Positions 1-9,894 of a stretch of 64,000 nt of DNA are shown here, in pieces. Within the stretch, counting starts at the first letter, position 1; every line of letters starts with the position of its first letter. Below the pieces are notes generated by a model. The model did not search any database, was not told the DNA's origin, and saw only the letters and a list, made by a program, of their open reading frames with translations. Position numbers and translations under genes: made by a program. Source of the DNA: Leishmania mexicana MHOM/GT/2001/U1103 (lineage: Eukaryota > Euglenozoa > Kinetoplastea > Trypanosomatida > Trypanosomatidae); NCBI RefSeq assembly GCF_000234665.1, contig NC_018326.1, forward strand, positions 372,001 to 436,000. Direction: 5' to 3'.

Positions 1-2
1 AC

Positions 3-491
3 TTTGGCTTTTCGCGTCAGTATCAAGAGAGTGTCTCTGGCGAAGTCGGCAAGACGTTCTGCGGCACGCCCTACTACTTGGCCCCGGAGATGTGGCGGCG
101 ACAGTCCTACAGCTACAAGGCGGACATCTGGTCCCTTGGAGTGATCATGTACGAGCTACTCGCCCTCAAGAAGCCATTTCAGGCAACGAACCTGTCGGAC
201 CTGATGGAGATGGTGACGCGGCAGGGCAGCTTTGACCCGCTACCGGAGGATCGGTACTCGTCCGATATGATCTCACTGGTCAATCAGATGCTCAGGGTGG
301 ACCCAAGTGAGCGCCCGAGCATCAACGACATACTTGCCTTACCGCTCTTTCAGCAAAGGGGGCTGACGATACTCAAAATAAATGTGCGACGCATCAAGAG
401 CCTTGACGTGGAGGTGCGGGCGCGCCTTGTAGAAGACGTGGAGGCGGTGCTCGGAGACAACAACCTTTCCTCCGAAGCATCACCGCTGTGA
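3..491 (+). CDS. NEK-like Ser/Thr protein kinase, C-terminal part (5' truncated by window)
   Basis: The frame is open from the first bases of the window, so the N-lobe and most of the catalytic loop are missing. The visible part begins inside the DFG motif (its F and G are the first codons; the D codon is cut) and continues through the activation segment with GTPYYLAPE, then DIWSLGVIMYEL (subdomain IX) and the subdomain XI arginine in DPSERPS. The GTPYYLAPE form, the 'KKPFQATNL' segment and a short C-terminal tail of about 50 residues after the kinase fold fit the NIMA-related (NEK) family, which is expanded in trypanosomatids and often acts at basal bodies and flagella. That role is family knowledge, not visible here. 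The stop is TGA at 489-491. The kinase assignment is firm; the NEK subfamily is likely but rests on partial sequence. Confidence 0.88.
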   Translation, partial: FGFSRQYQESVSGEVGKTFCGTPYYLAPEMWRRQSYSYKADIWSLGVIMYELLALKKPFQATNLSDLMEMVTRQGSFDPLPEDRYSSDMISLVNQMLRVDPSERPSINDILALPLFQQRGLTILKINVRRIKSLDVEVRARLVEDVEAVLGDNNLSSEASPL

Positions 492-699
492 CAAGGCGAA
501 AGAAAGAGGTTGTACGTGTGTCTGTCCGTGAAGGCGTGCGTGAGGACATGACCTTTTTTATTTATTATTACTGAGGGGATCGACGGGGTGGAGGAGGTCG
601 CTCTCCTATCCGTGCACCTGCTGGCGCGTGGACAGACTTTCAGAACCGACAGCGTCATGAGCGTCGACGTCAACTGCGCGGATCACAGAGTCGGCCGTC

Positions 700-1215
700 T
701 GTCCCAGGCGTCAGGCCGACATCCTCGGGAGCCGCGCTACGCAATGCGGCATGCCCAGCGACAAGAGGCACTTGGTGGCCGTCGCCCCAGACGCGGAAAG
801 CAAGGCTGCTGGGCTCGTGAGGCACACGTGGCTTCGCGCTATGATCTTGCAGGCAGTGCCCTGCCTACGCACATCGCGCTGGCGCTGCATGGGCCTCCCC
901 CACCGTGTGTCTGCCGCTGCCCCCTGTGCCCCGTCGGAGCGACGTGCTGTGAGCTCGTTGTGCGCCGGCAGATGCTCATCGGCGGGCCCCCTTCGGCTGG
1001 GCACGCCGCCGCCCTGGAGCGTGCGCCACAGTGCGGATGCTGACCGCGTGGGTGGAGGCGTGCGGCCCACCCGGGTCTCCGTGTGGCGGCGGTGGCGCCG
1101 CGCGCGCCCGGGGAAGGGGCGGGGTGGGGCATGCAGAGGCCGCCCCGCGCACGGCCCGATTCAACGGCAGGCGGCTCGTCCGAGACGGCCGGGATGAAGC
1201 CGTGGCGCTGCAGGG
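700..1215 (-). mobile_element. Candidate SIDER-type degenerate retroposon remnant
   Basis: This is a GC-rich, non-repetitive island of about 500 bp inside a spacer otherwise made of simple repeats. Read on the minus strand it has segments (for example around 1030-1085 and 870-905) that resemble, from memory, Leishmania SIDER2 elements, the short degenerate retroposons found in many 3' UTRs and linked to mRNA turnover. No long open frame is convincing on either strand. The boundaries are approximate. The assignment is by resemblance only and needs a similarity search. Confidence 0.4.
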
Positions 1216-1567
1216 GCAGGCGCGCTGCGACGGTGTATGTGCGTGGATGTGTTGACTTGTTCGTGGCAGGGGTGTGGACAGGTTGAAGGCCGAAAAGTCC
1301 TTCTGTGTGCACCACGAGCACTCACAGCCGTTGCCATTCCGGCCCCCCTCCGCCGCCTTGTGCCCTGTCCGCGCGTCCTCCTTTTGGCCTCTGCCGCGAA
1401 GCCATTCTCCCGTCGTTGCTGCAGTGGTTGTTGTGCCTGCCCATCACGTTGAGTAAGACGGGGAAGGGGGCAGCGAGGCGTACGCCGTTGTCGTTCATTT
1501 TTGTGTTGTTGTTTCGTGTCTGCTTGCCTTCTTCTGTGTTGCCTCTGTTTCTCTCTCTCCCTTTATC

Positions 1568-1683
1568 GATATATAGATAAACGTATATATATACATATAT
1601 ATGTGTATATATGTATGTATATATATATGTGTATGTATATGTATGTATATATACGTATATGTTCATACATGTGCGTGTACGTC
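1568..1683. repeat. AT-rich alternating purine-pyrimidine tract
   Basis: About 115 bp of almost pure TA/TG/CA dinucleotide steps (TATATA, GTATGTAT, CATATATATG), strikingly AT-rich against the GC-rich surroundings. Such tracts can adopt cruciform or other non-B structures. Confidence 0.9.
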
Positions 1684-1753
1684 TATCGCCGTCGGGCTCG
1701 CATCGCATGAAGGATGCGGTGGAATTTGCCTCTTGGGAGCATAGCGAAGTCTT

Positions 1754-1773
1754 TTGTTGTTGTTGTTGTTGTT
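1754..1773. repeat. (TTG)n microsatellite
   Basis: About seven TTG triplets, followed by interrupted TTG/GGGGAT repeats up to 1800. Confidence 0.85.
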
Positions 1774-1900
1774 CTCGTTGTTGTGGATGGGGATGGGGAT
1801 GTTGCTTTTCGGCCCTTTATCACACTCATGGAGTCACTCCCCTGGTGTATCGCATCTTTACTTTTTCCCTTTGTTTGCTTATCAGGTGTGGACGTGGACG

Positions 1901-1949
1901 TGTGCGTGTGCGTGTGCGTGTGCGTGTGCGTGTGCGTGTGCGTGTGTGT
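1901..1949. repeat. (TGTGCG)n hexamer array
   Basis: Seven exact TGTGCG copies run from 1901 to 1942 and end in TGTGTGT. The tract is strictly alternating purine-pyrimidine and CG-containing, so it is a good candidate for Z-DNA. Confidence 0.92.
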
Positions 1950-2117
1950 CACGGAGTCTCCCTTTGCCTGGATGGCGGGCGGTGGTGGTGGTGCGGGAGG
2001 GAGGAGGGTGGAGGGGAGCTTTTTATTCTGCGTGTATGTATACTCGACTTCGTGCTTGCGCGACCGTGTCGCCGTCGCCGTTACCAGATTTTGTTTGCTT
2101 GTTTCGTCTATTCCTGT

Positions 2118-2120
<3 letters not shown>

Positions 2121-2157
<37 letters not shown>
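2121..2157. repeat. (CA)n microsatellite
   Basis: Uninterrupted CA dinucleotides, about 18 copies. Confidence 0.95.
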
Positions 2158-2160
<3 letters not shown>

Positions 2161-3220
2161 AGCCCGCGGAAGGGAGGGCACTCACTTGTCTCGCTCTGTG
2201 TTGTGCCAGCAGGTGGGCCTGTGGGCGTGTATTCGACTACTCGCACATTCGTTCACCACGTCGCTGTACCGCGTGCCCTTCCCCCTCTCCCTGTCCCTCT
2301 ATCGCTTGTTTACTGGTACGCTGGGCTTCCCTTTGTGTGTGTGTTGGGGGAGGGGGTGGAGGGGACTGTTGCTGTTGTTGTTGTTTTTCGCCTCTTGCTG
2401 TCACGACTGCCGTTGTTGTTGTTGAAGCGATCCCGTCTGCTGGGGACCTCCTCCTCCTCCCTTCCCCCGCGCGCCATGGATGTCGACGCACCCTGCCAGG
2501 ATTTCATTTTGTTGAGTCGTTCTCTCTCTATTATTTATTTATGCAACACATATATATGTGTGTAGATTGATCTCGCTGGCCGTTCCTTTTTCTCGCTGCC
2601 TCTGTCAGACTCTCCTGCTCCCTCCCTCTCTCCCTACCCTCCCCCCTTTCTCTCGACCCTCTCTCCAGTCGACGCATCACGTCGTTGCGCATCCCTGTAT
2701 GCGTCCACTCGTGTGGAGGGAGGAAGGGGGATCTGCACAAATCTATAAAGTAGCACGCGCTTCTCTACGAGCAGACGAACAAAACACAGTCGCCGGTGCA
2801 CACAGAGAGAGAGAAACAACAAAACCAACATAAAAAAGCGAAGAAAAAGGTACACACACACGCACACACACAGGCAGACAGACAGAGAGGTACAGGCACA
2901 TCCCAAGGCTATCCCATCCATGCAGACACACACACACGCTTGCATGCGTGCGTCGAGTCTTGTGGAGGAATGGCAAGGATGTCTGCTGCCATTCACACTG
3001 ATTCTTTGCTTTCTGTTCTCTCCGTTTTCTGTTTTCATCTTTTTTTATTATTTGGCTTTGCTTCGCTCTCCGATGCCCGCTGCTCCGCCCTCCTTATTGG
3101 TGTAAATATGCTTCTTGTGGATGTTGCGGTGTTGGTTGCTGTTACGTACTGCTGTGCCCTCCTCATGGGTCGTCGTCGTCCTCGTCCTCCTCTTACGTCG
3201 GCAGAGTAGTGGAGTGTCTT

Positions 3221-3236
3221 GTGTGTGTGTGTGTGT
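3221..3236. repeat. (GT)8 microsatellite
   Basis: Eight GT dinucleotides in the spacer upstream of the kinesin gene. Confidence 0.9.
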
Positions 3237-4088
3237 ACACGTCTCTCTGCGACGACACGGCTTGCACAGCTGTTCTTCCACAACTTCGTCTAAACAGAGT
3301 CTTTTGACTCAGTTGCGTGCGGCTGTAGAAGTCGCGGTGTAGCGGCTGAGGAAGAAAAGCTCTGGCGCCTCTTGCGTCAGCTTCCGTGCACATTACTTAC
3401 CCTCCCCTCCCCCTCCCGCATCACAACCACCGCCCCCGCGCACACGAGTTCACCATAGCGACTGCGTCCTCTCCCACATACATGCACACAATATAAAGTC
3501 GATTATTATGCGCAAGCCATCACCAAAAAAGAATCAGCACACCCACGCACACACTGCTATACCCCCTCATACCCCGGCAGTAGTGCGCGAGGTAGGCGTG
3601 AACGTGCATCTCTGGGTAGGAAAATGGGGGGAGGGGGGCGAGGGGAGGTGGTGATTCATAGATACACTCGCCTCGGCTGGTGAACTCCTGATGCCAGCGG
3701 CAGAGGAGGAGGCCGCTGTCCGTAGAGCTGCGGCCTCTTTATCCCACCTCTTTCAGTCGCCCAAGCACACCTTCCCTCTTGCCTTGGCAACCCTCGTGAT
3801 GGTTCTGTAGTGGCTAACCTTTTTCGTTGCCACTTTCGCAACTGCTTCAGCCTCGCCATCTTTTCCTCTGCTGTTGCTGCTCCTTGTCGTGTTGCTTCCC
3901 TCCACCCACCCACACACACACACACAAACCTCTCTATCTTTCCATCCCCACACCCGCACACACAAGGGTGAAACTAGAAAGCTCGCCTCCTTAACGCCAA
4001 AGTCGTAGCCTGCCAAGTGCCGGGCGTATGCGCGTCTTACCATTCACCTTCTCGGTGCCTCCTGCATGTATTTCTGCGCGTGCACGCG

Positions 4089-4109
4089 TCTTTTGTTTTC
4101 TTTTTCAAG
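4089..4109 (+). promoter_or_regulatory. Probable trans-splice acceptor for the kinesin gene
   Basis: A T-rich pyrimidine tract (4089-4106) with a single G is followed at once by AG at 4108-4109, the first AG downstream. This is the typical trypanosomatid polypyrimidine/AG signal for spliced-leader addition and would give a 5' UTR of about 160 nt before the ATG at 4269. Confidence 0.6.
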
Positions 4110-4268
4110 GCCCCCACCGTGCCTGCGTACATGCGCGTGCGCGCGGCTGTGTTCGGAGCAAGCACAGGTAAGTGAAGCACGACGGCACGCCGGCGAAGTC
4201 CTCACACCTCGCTGCACACAAACGACCAGAGGCAAACAAAACAAGAAGGGGCGAAGAGGCGCTTCATC

Positions 4269-7200
4269 ATGGCCACCGAGTCCTCGTCGGTGCTTGTCGC
4301 CGTGCGTGTGCGCCCCTTCACGCCGAAGGAGGACTCTGTCTTCTGTACCATTACTGTCCCAGATAGTACCACAATCTCTGTCCTAGACCTTCCAGCGCTC
4401 ATCCCGAGCTCCACGGCGAGCGGCCTCGTTGCCGGAGGCGTGTCTGGCAGCGCGAACGGAAGCGACGGCAGTGTGTTCACGGCCTCCGTGACACTCGGGT
4501 TGGCGAACAGCAGCGGCGGTGTCTCGGTTGGAGGAAAAAGTGTTCACTTCAACTCCTCTAGCAGCATTGAGGCACTGCAGCACTCGTACTCCTTCGACAA
4601 GATCTTCTGGAGTGTGTCGCCAGCGGTGCTGCCCTTCCCTCCGCCGCCTGTGCTCGACGCACTGGCTGGCGATGACGACGCAGCCGGCGGTCCTGGCAGT
4701 GGAGGCGGGCGAGGGATCACAGTGCCGGGGCTGGCTCACCCTACCAAGGCGCAGCGCAGCCTGCTCACCCAGTACAGTGCCATCGCCAAGAATCTTCCGT
4801 GCTTCGCGCGAGCACCGACGTACGATGATCAGCGGAGTGTGTACAAGTTTATCGGGCCGCGCATGTGCGAGGCCGTCATGTCCGGCTTCAACGCCTGCTT
4901 GTTCGCGTACGGCCAAACCGGCAGCGGCAAGAGCTACAGCATGATCGGCTCCACAGATGCGCTCTCTGGCGTCACAGGTGCCAGTCCTTCGAGCACCGGC
5001 AACCCCAGCCACAGCCCCTCACCAGCGCAGCGTGACTGCCTCACGGTGGAGATGCCTGCGGAGCATGGCATCATGCCACGTCTTTGCTCCGACCTGTTTC
5101 GTCTGATGCGCGAGGAGCGCGAAAAGGAAGAGGGTGTCACCCACTCCGTGGAGCTGAGCTTCTTGGAGATTTACTGCGAGAAGGTGCACGACCTCATCGC
5201 CGCCGCCTCATCGATCACGGCGGCCAACAGCAACAGCTCCTACGTTGGTACATCCGCATCGCTGCGCATTCGGCAGCACCCCTCCCGAGGGCCGTACGTG
5301 GAAGGACTCTCCCATGTCAAGGTGCGCGACGCGGGCGGCGTGATCAAGCACCTCCTTAGCGGGCTGCGCGCGCGCGCGACCGCCGAGACGAACATGAACG
5401 AGCACAGCAGCCGTAGCCACGCCATCTTGCAGCTTCACATTACGAAAGTTCTGGCCGACACCGACGAGAGCACCGGCAGCGTCATCACGCGCACACGAAC
5501 GTGCAAGGTAAACATGGTCGATCTGGCTGGCAGCGAGCGCGTTTCACAGTCTGGCGTGTCGGGCGACCGCCTAGAAGAAGCCAAGAACATCAACCTATCC
5601 CTCTCCACCCTCGGCCGCGTTATCCAGCAGCTGTCGGAGAAGCAAGCCGGCAAGAACGTCATCCCTGCCTACCGCGACAGTATGCTAACTTGGCTGCTCT
5701 CCGACAGCCTCGGTGGCAACAGTAAGACCATCATGCTCGCCACCGTCGCCCCGAGTGCGTATTGCTACCAGCAGACCTTGAACACGCTGCGGTTCGCCGG
5801 CGTGGCTAAGAAGATCGTGAACGTGGCGACGGTGAACGAGGACCGGCACTTCCAGGAGCTGATCGCGGAACTGCGGCGGCAGATTGTGCGGCTCACTTTG
5901 CAGCTCGAGAGCGGCAAGGCTGCGGAGGTGCACTTGGAGAAAATCGATGCGTTGAAGCGCGAGCGCGAAGCGCTGCTGGCGGAGAACGACGCGCTGAAGA
6001 TGAAGGTAGTCTCTGCCACCGACACGGCCGTGCTGCAGGCGCTGCGGAAGCGTGTGAAGGACCTCGAGGCGGAAAACGCGCAGCTAGGTAAGGAGCTGCA
6101 AGGGCTGCAGGGGCGCATGCTGACGAGCACCAGTGCCTTGCGCGACGAGCTGGCGAAGCAGCGCGCAGAGGTCATGCAGCTGTACGAAAAGCTGACGAAG
6201 CGGGAGGCGGAGGTGACGAGCTGGGCCAACCGCTACCGGGCTCTTGTCATCTCCACCACAACACCGAGCACGGCAGCGGCGAGCGCCGCGGGTGGCAGTG
6301 GCGCTGGCGGCGCCAAGGCAGTCGCGGCCACGGCCGGCTCGAAAGAGGCGCTGCGCGCCCAGCAGCAGCTGCAGGAAGAGCTCAAGGAGACGAAGGCCCA
6401 GCTGCAGAAGGCAATGCAAGACCTCTCCGCTGCCGAGCGCGCGAAGCAGGAGGCGATTGACGCGACGAAGATGACGGCGACGCACCTGGATGAGTACCGG
6501 GTGCGCTACGAGGAGAACAAGCGGCAGCTAGAGCTGCTGCACGAGCGCATGCAAAGCACGATGAGCTTGCTGGAGACTACGCAGTGCGAGCTCAGCGCTG
6601 TCAAATCGCACAGCACGACCGAGTCCGCCAAGACGCGCGCCGTCGAGGACGCGCTAGAGGCGACCAACACGGCCAACGTCACGGCCGCAGAGCAGCTAGA
6701 GCAGATGCGAAACGGTTACCTAGAGGAGAAGCAACGCAACGTACAGCTGCTGCTGCGGGTGGCGCAGGTAGAACAGGAGCGGTCGGCGCTTAAGCGGGCC
6801 GTCACCCAGCGAACAGCGGAGATGTGCGAGCTGGAGCAGCTCTTACTGGAAGAGACAGAGACTTCGGAGCGCTACTACATGCGCATGCGCTTTCACCGAT
6901 CCGAGCACGAGCTGCAGCATCAGTGCATGGTGCAGCTACTGCAGCTGCGTGGCATGGCCGACCACCACCGCAGTGCAGACGGACTGCTCTGGTCGGCCGC
7001 AAGCACCATGGGGGCCTTTCCTAGCCCTCACCCTACCTTACGCCCAGGCGAGGGCAAAGGTGGCCGGGGCACACCAGAGGTGCCGTCAAAACCGCTCTAC
7101 CGTGATCCTAACTCCGCAAACGCCCCTTCAACGTCGGCCGCACATGAAGCCGCCACCAGCGAACAGCTGCTGCACATGCAGCTCGAGTACGAGTGCCAGC

Positions 7201-8534
7201 TCGAGGAGCTGCAAGCACGCGCCGCGATGGAGCAAGAGTGTGCCGCGGAACTTGCGATACTTATCGCACAAAAGGCGCGCCTAGGCCAAATCGCTGCAGC
7301 TGAACTCTCTGAGAAGCTCGTCGACGCCGAGGACGCAAAGAAGGTGCTGCGTGAGGAGCTGCACTACTACAAGCAGAAGGTGGAGACGCGGGAGAAGGAG
7401 TACGCGGAGGAGGTGGCGCAGCACCAGAGCGACAACAAGGCGATGCAGAACGCGGAGATGGAGCGGATGCGATGGGAGCGGAAGGTCGGCGCACTCGAAG
7501 AGGCGAACGCCGAGCTCGAGGCGGGCCGCAATTTGCTCATCGCCAAGGTGGCGCAGTTGCAGGATCAGCAGAGCATGTGGCAGACGCGGTGCGCCGAGGC
7601 AGAGCGCATCTCTGCGGAGGTGCAAGATCTGCTCTTCCCCGGCTCGTACGGCACCTCCTCGAGCAGTCCTGCGAACAGGGCAGGCGAAGGTGACGGCGAT
7701 AGTGAGGATCAGCTGCCGAAGCGACGCAGCTACTCAGCACTGCAGCTGGAGGCGTCAATCCTGGCGAACAAGGTGCGAGAAGCTGAGAGCGCGATGGACG
7801 CAAGGGCGGCGCTGGAGAGGCAGTGCGAGGAGTACCGCGGCGAGCTTGGTGCACTGCGGGCGCAAGTGGACCAAATGAAGTCGCAAACGCAGGCGGCCCA
7901 GCAGCAGCGGGCTCGCAGCGATCAGGCTCAGCAGCACGTCCAGACACACTTCGGCGAAGTGAATGCGCAGCTGGTGCAAGAGATCAGCATCATCACCCGC
8001 GACTACGAATCACGTATCAAGCAGCAGCAAGCAATGATGAAAACGCTGCGGCACGCCTTGGATGAGGAGACGTTCACGGCAGACATGTGCCGGCAGTCGG
8101 CGCAGCGAGCGGAGGCGGCGCGGCAGGCGCAAGAGGAGGAGCTCCTCGCCACCCGAGAGGCGGCCGAGGAGCTGCGCTGTGAGCGAGAGACCACGACGAA
8201 AATGTATCTTACGATGCAGGCAGAGCTGAACGAGCTACGCACGCACTACCATGCTCTTGAGCGACAACTCATGGAGCTGCGCGAGCGGGAACCAGCGCTC
8301 TACGTGTTGTTGGAGAAAGGCCTTGACGAAGACACAACAAGCTGGCTGGAAAAGGTACGAGGCGAGAAGCTGCGACTGCAGAAGCAGCGGCACGAGGCGC
8401 AGCGGCTGAACTCTAAGCTGCTCGAGCAAGTGCAGGATAGCAACACGCGGCTGCGCGATGTGCAGAAACAACTCACTGACGCCTCCATCGGTGGCGACAA
8501 GCTTGCGGAGGACGAAGAGGTCTCTGGGAATTAG
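4269..8534 (+). CDS. Kinesin heavy chain, kinesin-3-like motor with long coiled coil (1421 aa)
   Basis: Microtubule motor ATPase. The motor is N-terminal (about residues 1-515): VAVRVRPF near residue 10, P-loop GQTGSGKS at 215-222, switch I SSRSH at 380-384, switch II DLAGSE at 418-423, then SMLTWLLSDSLGG and a neck ending VNED. The TWLL, GGNS and VNED features favour the kinesin-3 type, although no FHA domain follows; the rest (about 525-1410) is heptad-rich coiled coil. The P-loop normally lies near residue 85-100, so about 115 extra residues, Gly/Ser/Ala-rich, have been inserted between the first strand and the P-loop. The start is the first ATG after a strong splice acceptor, in context CATCATGG. 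The stop is TAG at 8532-8534. Cargo and precise subfamily cannot be read from the sequence. Confidence 0.95.
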   Translation: MATESSSVLVAVRVRPFTPKEDSVFCTITVPDSTTISVLDLPALIPSSTASGLVAGGVSGSANGSDGSVFTASVTLGLANSSGGVSVGGKSVHFNSSSSIEALQHSYSFDKIFWSVSPAVLPFPPPPVLDALAGDDDAAGGPGSGGGRGITVPGLAHPTKAQRSLLTQYSAIAKNLPCFARAPTYDDQRSVYKFIGPRMCEAVMSGFNACLFAYGQTGSGKSYSMIGSTDALSGVTGASPSSTGNPSHSPSPAQRDCLTVEMPAEHGIMPRLCSDLFRLMREEREKEEGVTHSVELSFLEIYCEKVHDLIAAASSITAANSNSSYVGTSASLRIRQHPSRGPYVEGLSHVKVRDAGGVIKHLLSGLRARATAETNMNEHSSRSHAILQLHITKVLADTDESTGSVITRTRTCKVNMVDLAGSERVSQSGVSGDRLEEAKNINLSLSTLGRVIQQLSEKQAGKNVIPAYRDSMLTWLLSDSLGGNSKTIMLATVAPSAYCYQQTLNTLRFAGVAKKIVNVATVNEDRHFQELIAELRRQIVRLTLQLESGKAAEVHLEKIDALKREREALLAENDALKMKVVSATDTAVLQALRKRVKDLEAENAQLGKELQGLQGRMLTSTSALRDELAKQRAEVMQLYEKLTKREAEVTSWANRYRALVISTTTPSTAAASAAGGSGAGGAKAVAATAGSKEALRAQQQLQEELKETKAQLQKAMQDLSAAERAKQEAIDATKMTATHLDEYRVRYEENKRQLELLHERMQSTMSLLETTQCELSAVKSHSTTESAKTRAVEDALEATNTANVTAAEQLEQMRNGYLEEKQRNVQLLLRVAQVEQERSALKRAVTQRTAEMCELEQLLLEETETSERYYMRMRFHRSEHELQHQCMVQLLQLRGMADHHRSADGLLWSAASTMGAFPSPHPTLRPGEGKGGRGTPEVPSKPLYRDPNSANAPSTSAAHEAATSEQLLHMQLEYECQLEELQARAAMEQECAAELAILIAQKARLGQIAAAELSEKLVDAEDAKKVLREELHYYKQKVETREKEYAEEVAQHQSDNKAMQNAEMERMRWERKVGALEEANAELEAGRNLLIAKVAQLQDQQSMWQTRCAEAERISAEVQDLLFPGSYGTSSSSPANRAGEGDGDSEDQLPKRRSYSALQLEASILANKVREAESAMDARAALERQCEEYRGELGALRAQVDQMKSQTQAAQQQRARSDQAQQHVQTHFGEVNAQLVQEISIITRDYESRIKQQQAMMKTLRHALDEETFTADMCRQSAQRAEAARQAQEEELLATREAAEELRCERETTTKMYLTMQAELNELRTHYHALERQLMELREREPALYVLLEKGLDEDTTSWLEKVRGEKLRLQKQRHEAQRLNSKLLEQVQDSNTRLRDVQKQLTDASIGGDKLAEDEEVSGN

Positions 8535-8880
8535 CAGTGTCCACCGAACACGCTCGCCGACGTCGACACGGCGGAGCTCGAGGGCAGCCTTTGCGGCGCC
8601 GCTGACGCCTGCCGACGCTGAGAGGAGGAGGGGGAGAAGGGAGAGTCCGAGCAACATAAGTCCTTGCCTCTCTCTCTGACCCCTCGCCCTTACTATGCGC
8701 ACGTCACCATGCATGTGCCCGGTCGCCTCACTTCTGCGCAGTCCAATGACCCTCCCATTGCCGATGAAGGGGAGCCGTTGTGGGACGTATCGGTCGAAGA
8801 CGTTCGGCGGCATACATACCCATGGACACATGCTCGCCTGCTTGCTGGTCTGTGGTCGAGGTCCTGTGCCCTCGCCGCCG

Positions 8881-8983
8881 CCCCCCCCCCCCCCCAAAAA
8901 AAAAAAATCCTCCTGCATCCGCAGCAACCTTCATTTGGCCAATCGCATGTTTTTTTTTTTTTGAGGGGGTGCGGGGGGGGGGG
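8881..8983. repeat. Inverted homopolymer repeat, C15-A12 ... T13-G-rich
   Basis: Fifteen C (8881-8895) run directly into twelve A (8896-8907). After a 42-nt spacer come thirteen T (8950-8962), GA, five G (8965-8969), TGC and eleven G (8973-8983). The two arms are complementary as blocks, so the transcript could fold into a stem of over 25 pairs with a 42-nt loop. It lies about 350 nt after the kinesin stop codon. Confidence 0.85.
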
Positions 8984-9894
8984 AGAAAGTGGTGTTCGCG
9001 CCGGAACGCTAAGCCACCACCACCACCATCATTCCTCTATCTCCGCTTTCCCACTGTGTGTGCGCTTGTCGGTCTCCCTCTCCCTCTCCCTCTCCCCCTC
9101 CCCCTACCCGCCGTGACCGCATCTTTTCGCCCGTAGTTGCATTGCCGGTGCTGCACATGAGACATAACAGGCTTCACTAATTTTTCTTTAGTTGTCTATC
9201 TTGCATCCTGCTGCTGCTGCTGCTGATGATGATGATCGTTGTGCCTGTGTGTCCGTGCGTCTGTGCGGTTCGCATTTCGTTGTCGCTGATATCGATGCGG
9301 GGCGCAGGCGCCGCCGTTGCCTTGAACTCCACTGTCTCTGCGGCTGACGCTGCTGCGGCTTCTGCTCTCGTTCTCCCTTCTGTTTGTTGTTCTTGTAGAG
9401 CTGTGCGTTGATGTCGGTGTTTGTGCCGCGCCATTCGCGAGCATCGTCTGGGTCGCATCCTCATCCGATTGGTGTTCTCGTGCGCTGCCGCGTGTGCGCC
9501 TGCCGTCCGCCTTCTCATCTTTCTCCAGTGCTCTTTTTCGCTGCGGCTCCATCGATGTGTTCACTTTAAGTGCGTGTCCCCCCCCTCCCCGTACATTCTT
9601 CGACTCCAGCACACCAGCACACCCACAATGTAGCCTAGAAACTATACCCGCACGCGTCATCGCACACACCTTCATCATTGTTACCTGCTTTCTTTCTCGC
9701 TCCTTACGTGCCTTTTCTTGGCTTGCACCCTCTCGATCGACGCCTTGGGCACATCAACCCGTATGCGTCCCCCGATCCCCGTCCCCCTCCCCTCACAGCC
9801 CACCCTGGTGACGATGATGCCGACGACCCTCGTACGTGGTATCCTCAGGGTCCCGTACACCCCTCTCTATCTCTGTCAAAGTGCCGAACTCATC

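Larger units (their letters stand above)
492..4268. other. Long gene-free spacer between kinase and kinesin genes
   Basis: I see no convincing coding region here. Open frames up to 319 codons are present but translate to simple repeats (VRVRVR, THTHTH, CCCC) or Arg/Pro-rich noise, and frames exist on both strands. The spacer holds a complex-sequence island at about 700-1215 (candidate retroposon remnant), an AT-rich alternating tract at 1568-1683, TTG repeats at 1754-1773, a TGTGCG hexamer array at 1901-1949, a CA tract at 2121-2157, a GT tract at 3221-3236, and a strong pyrimidine tract just before the kinesin gene. It should contain the kinase 3' UTR and the kinesin 5' UTR. Confidence 0.7.

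Noticed and set aside
588..1043. 151-codon frame over the candidate retroposon island
   Set aside because: No plausible protein features; frames of similar size exist on the opposite strand; composition is Arg/His/Cys/Pro noise.
1611..2570. 319-codon open frame in the first spacer
   Set aside because: It is built from microsatellites (VRVRVR, THTHTH, Cys/Gly runs), has counterparts in several frames and shows no folded-protein character.
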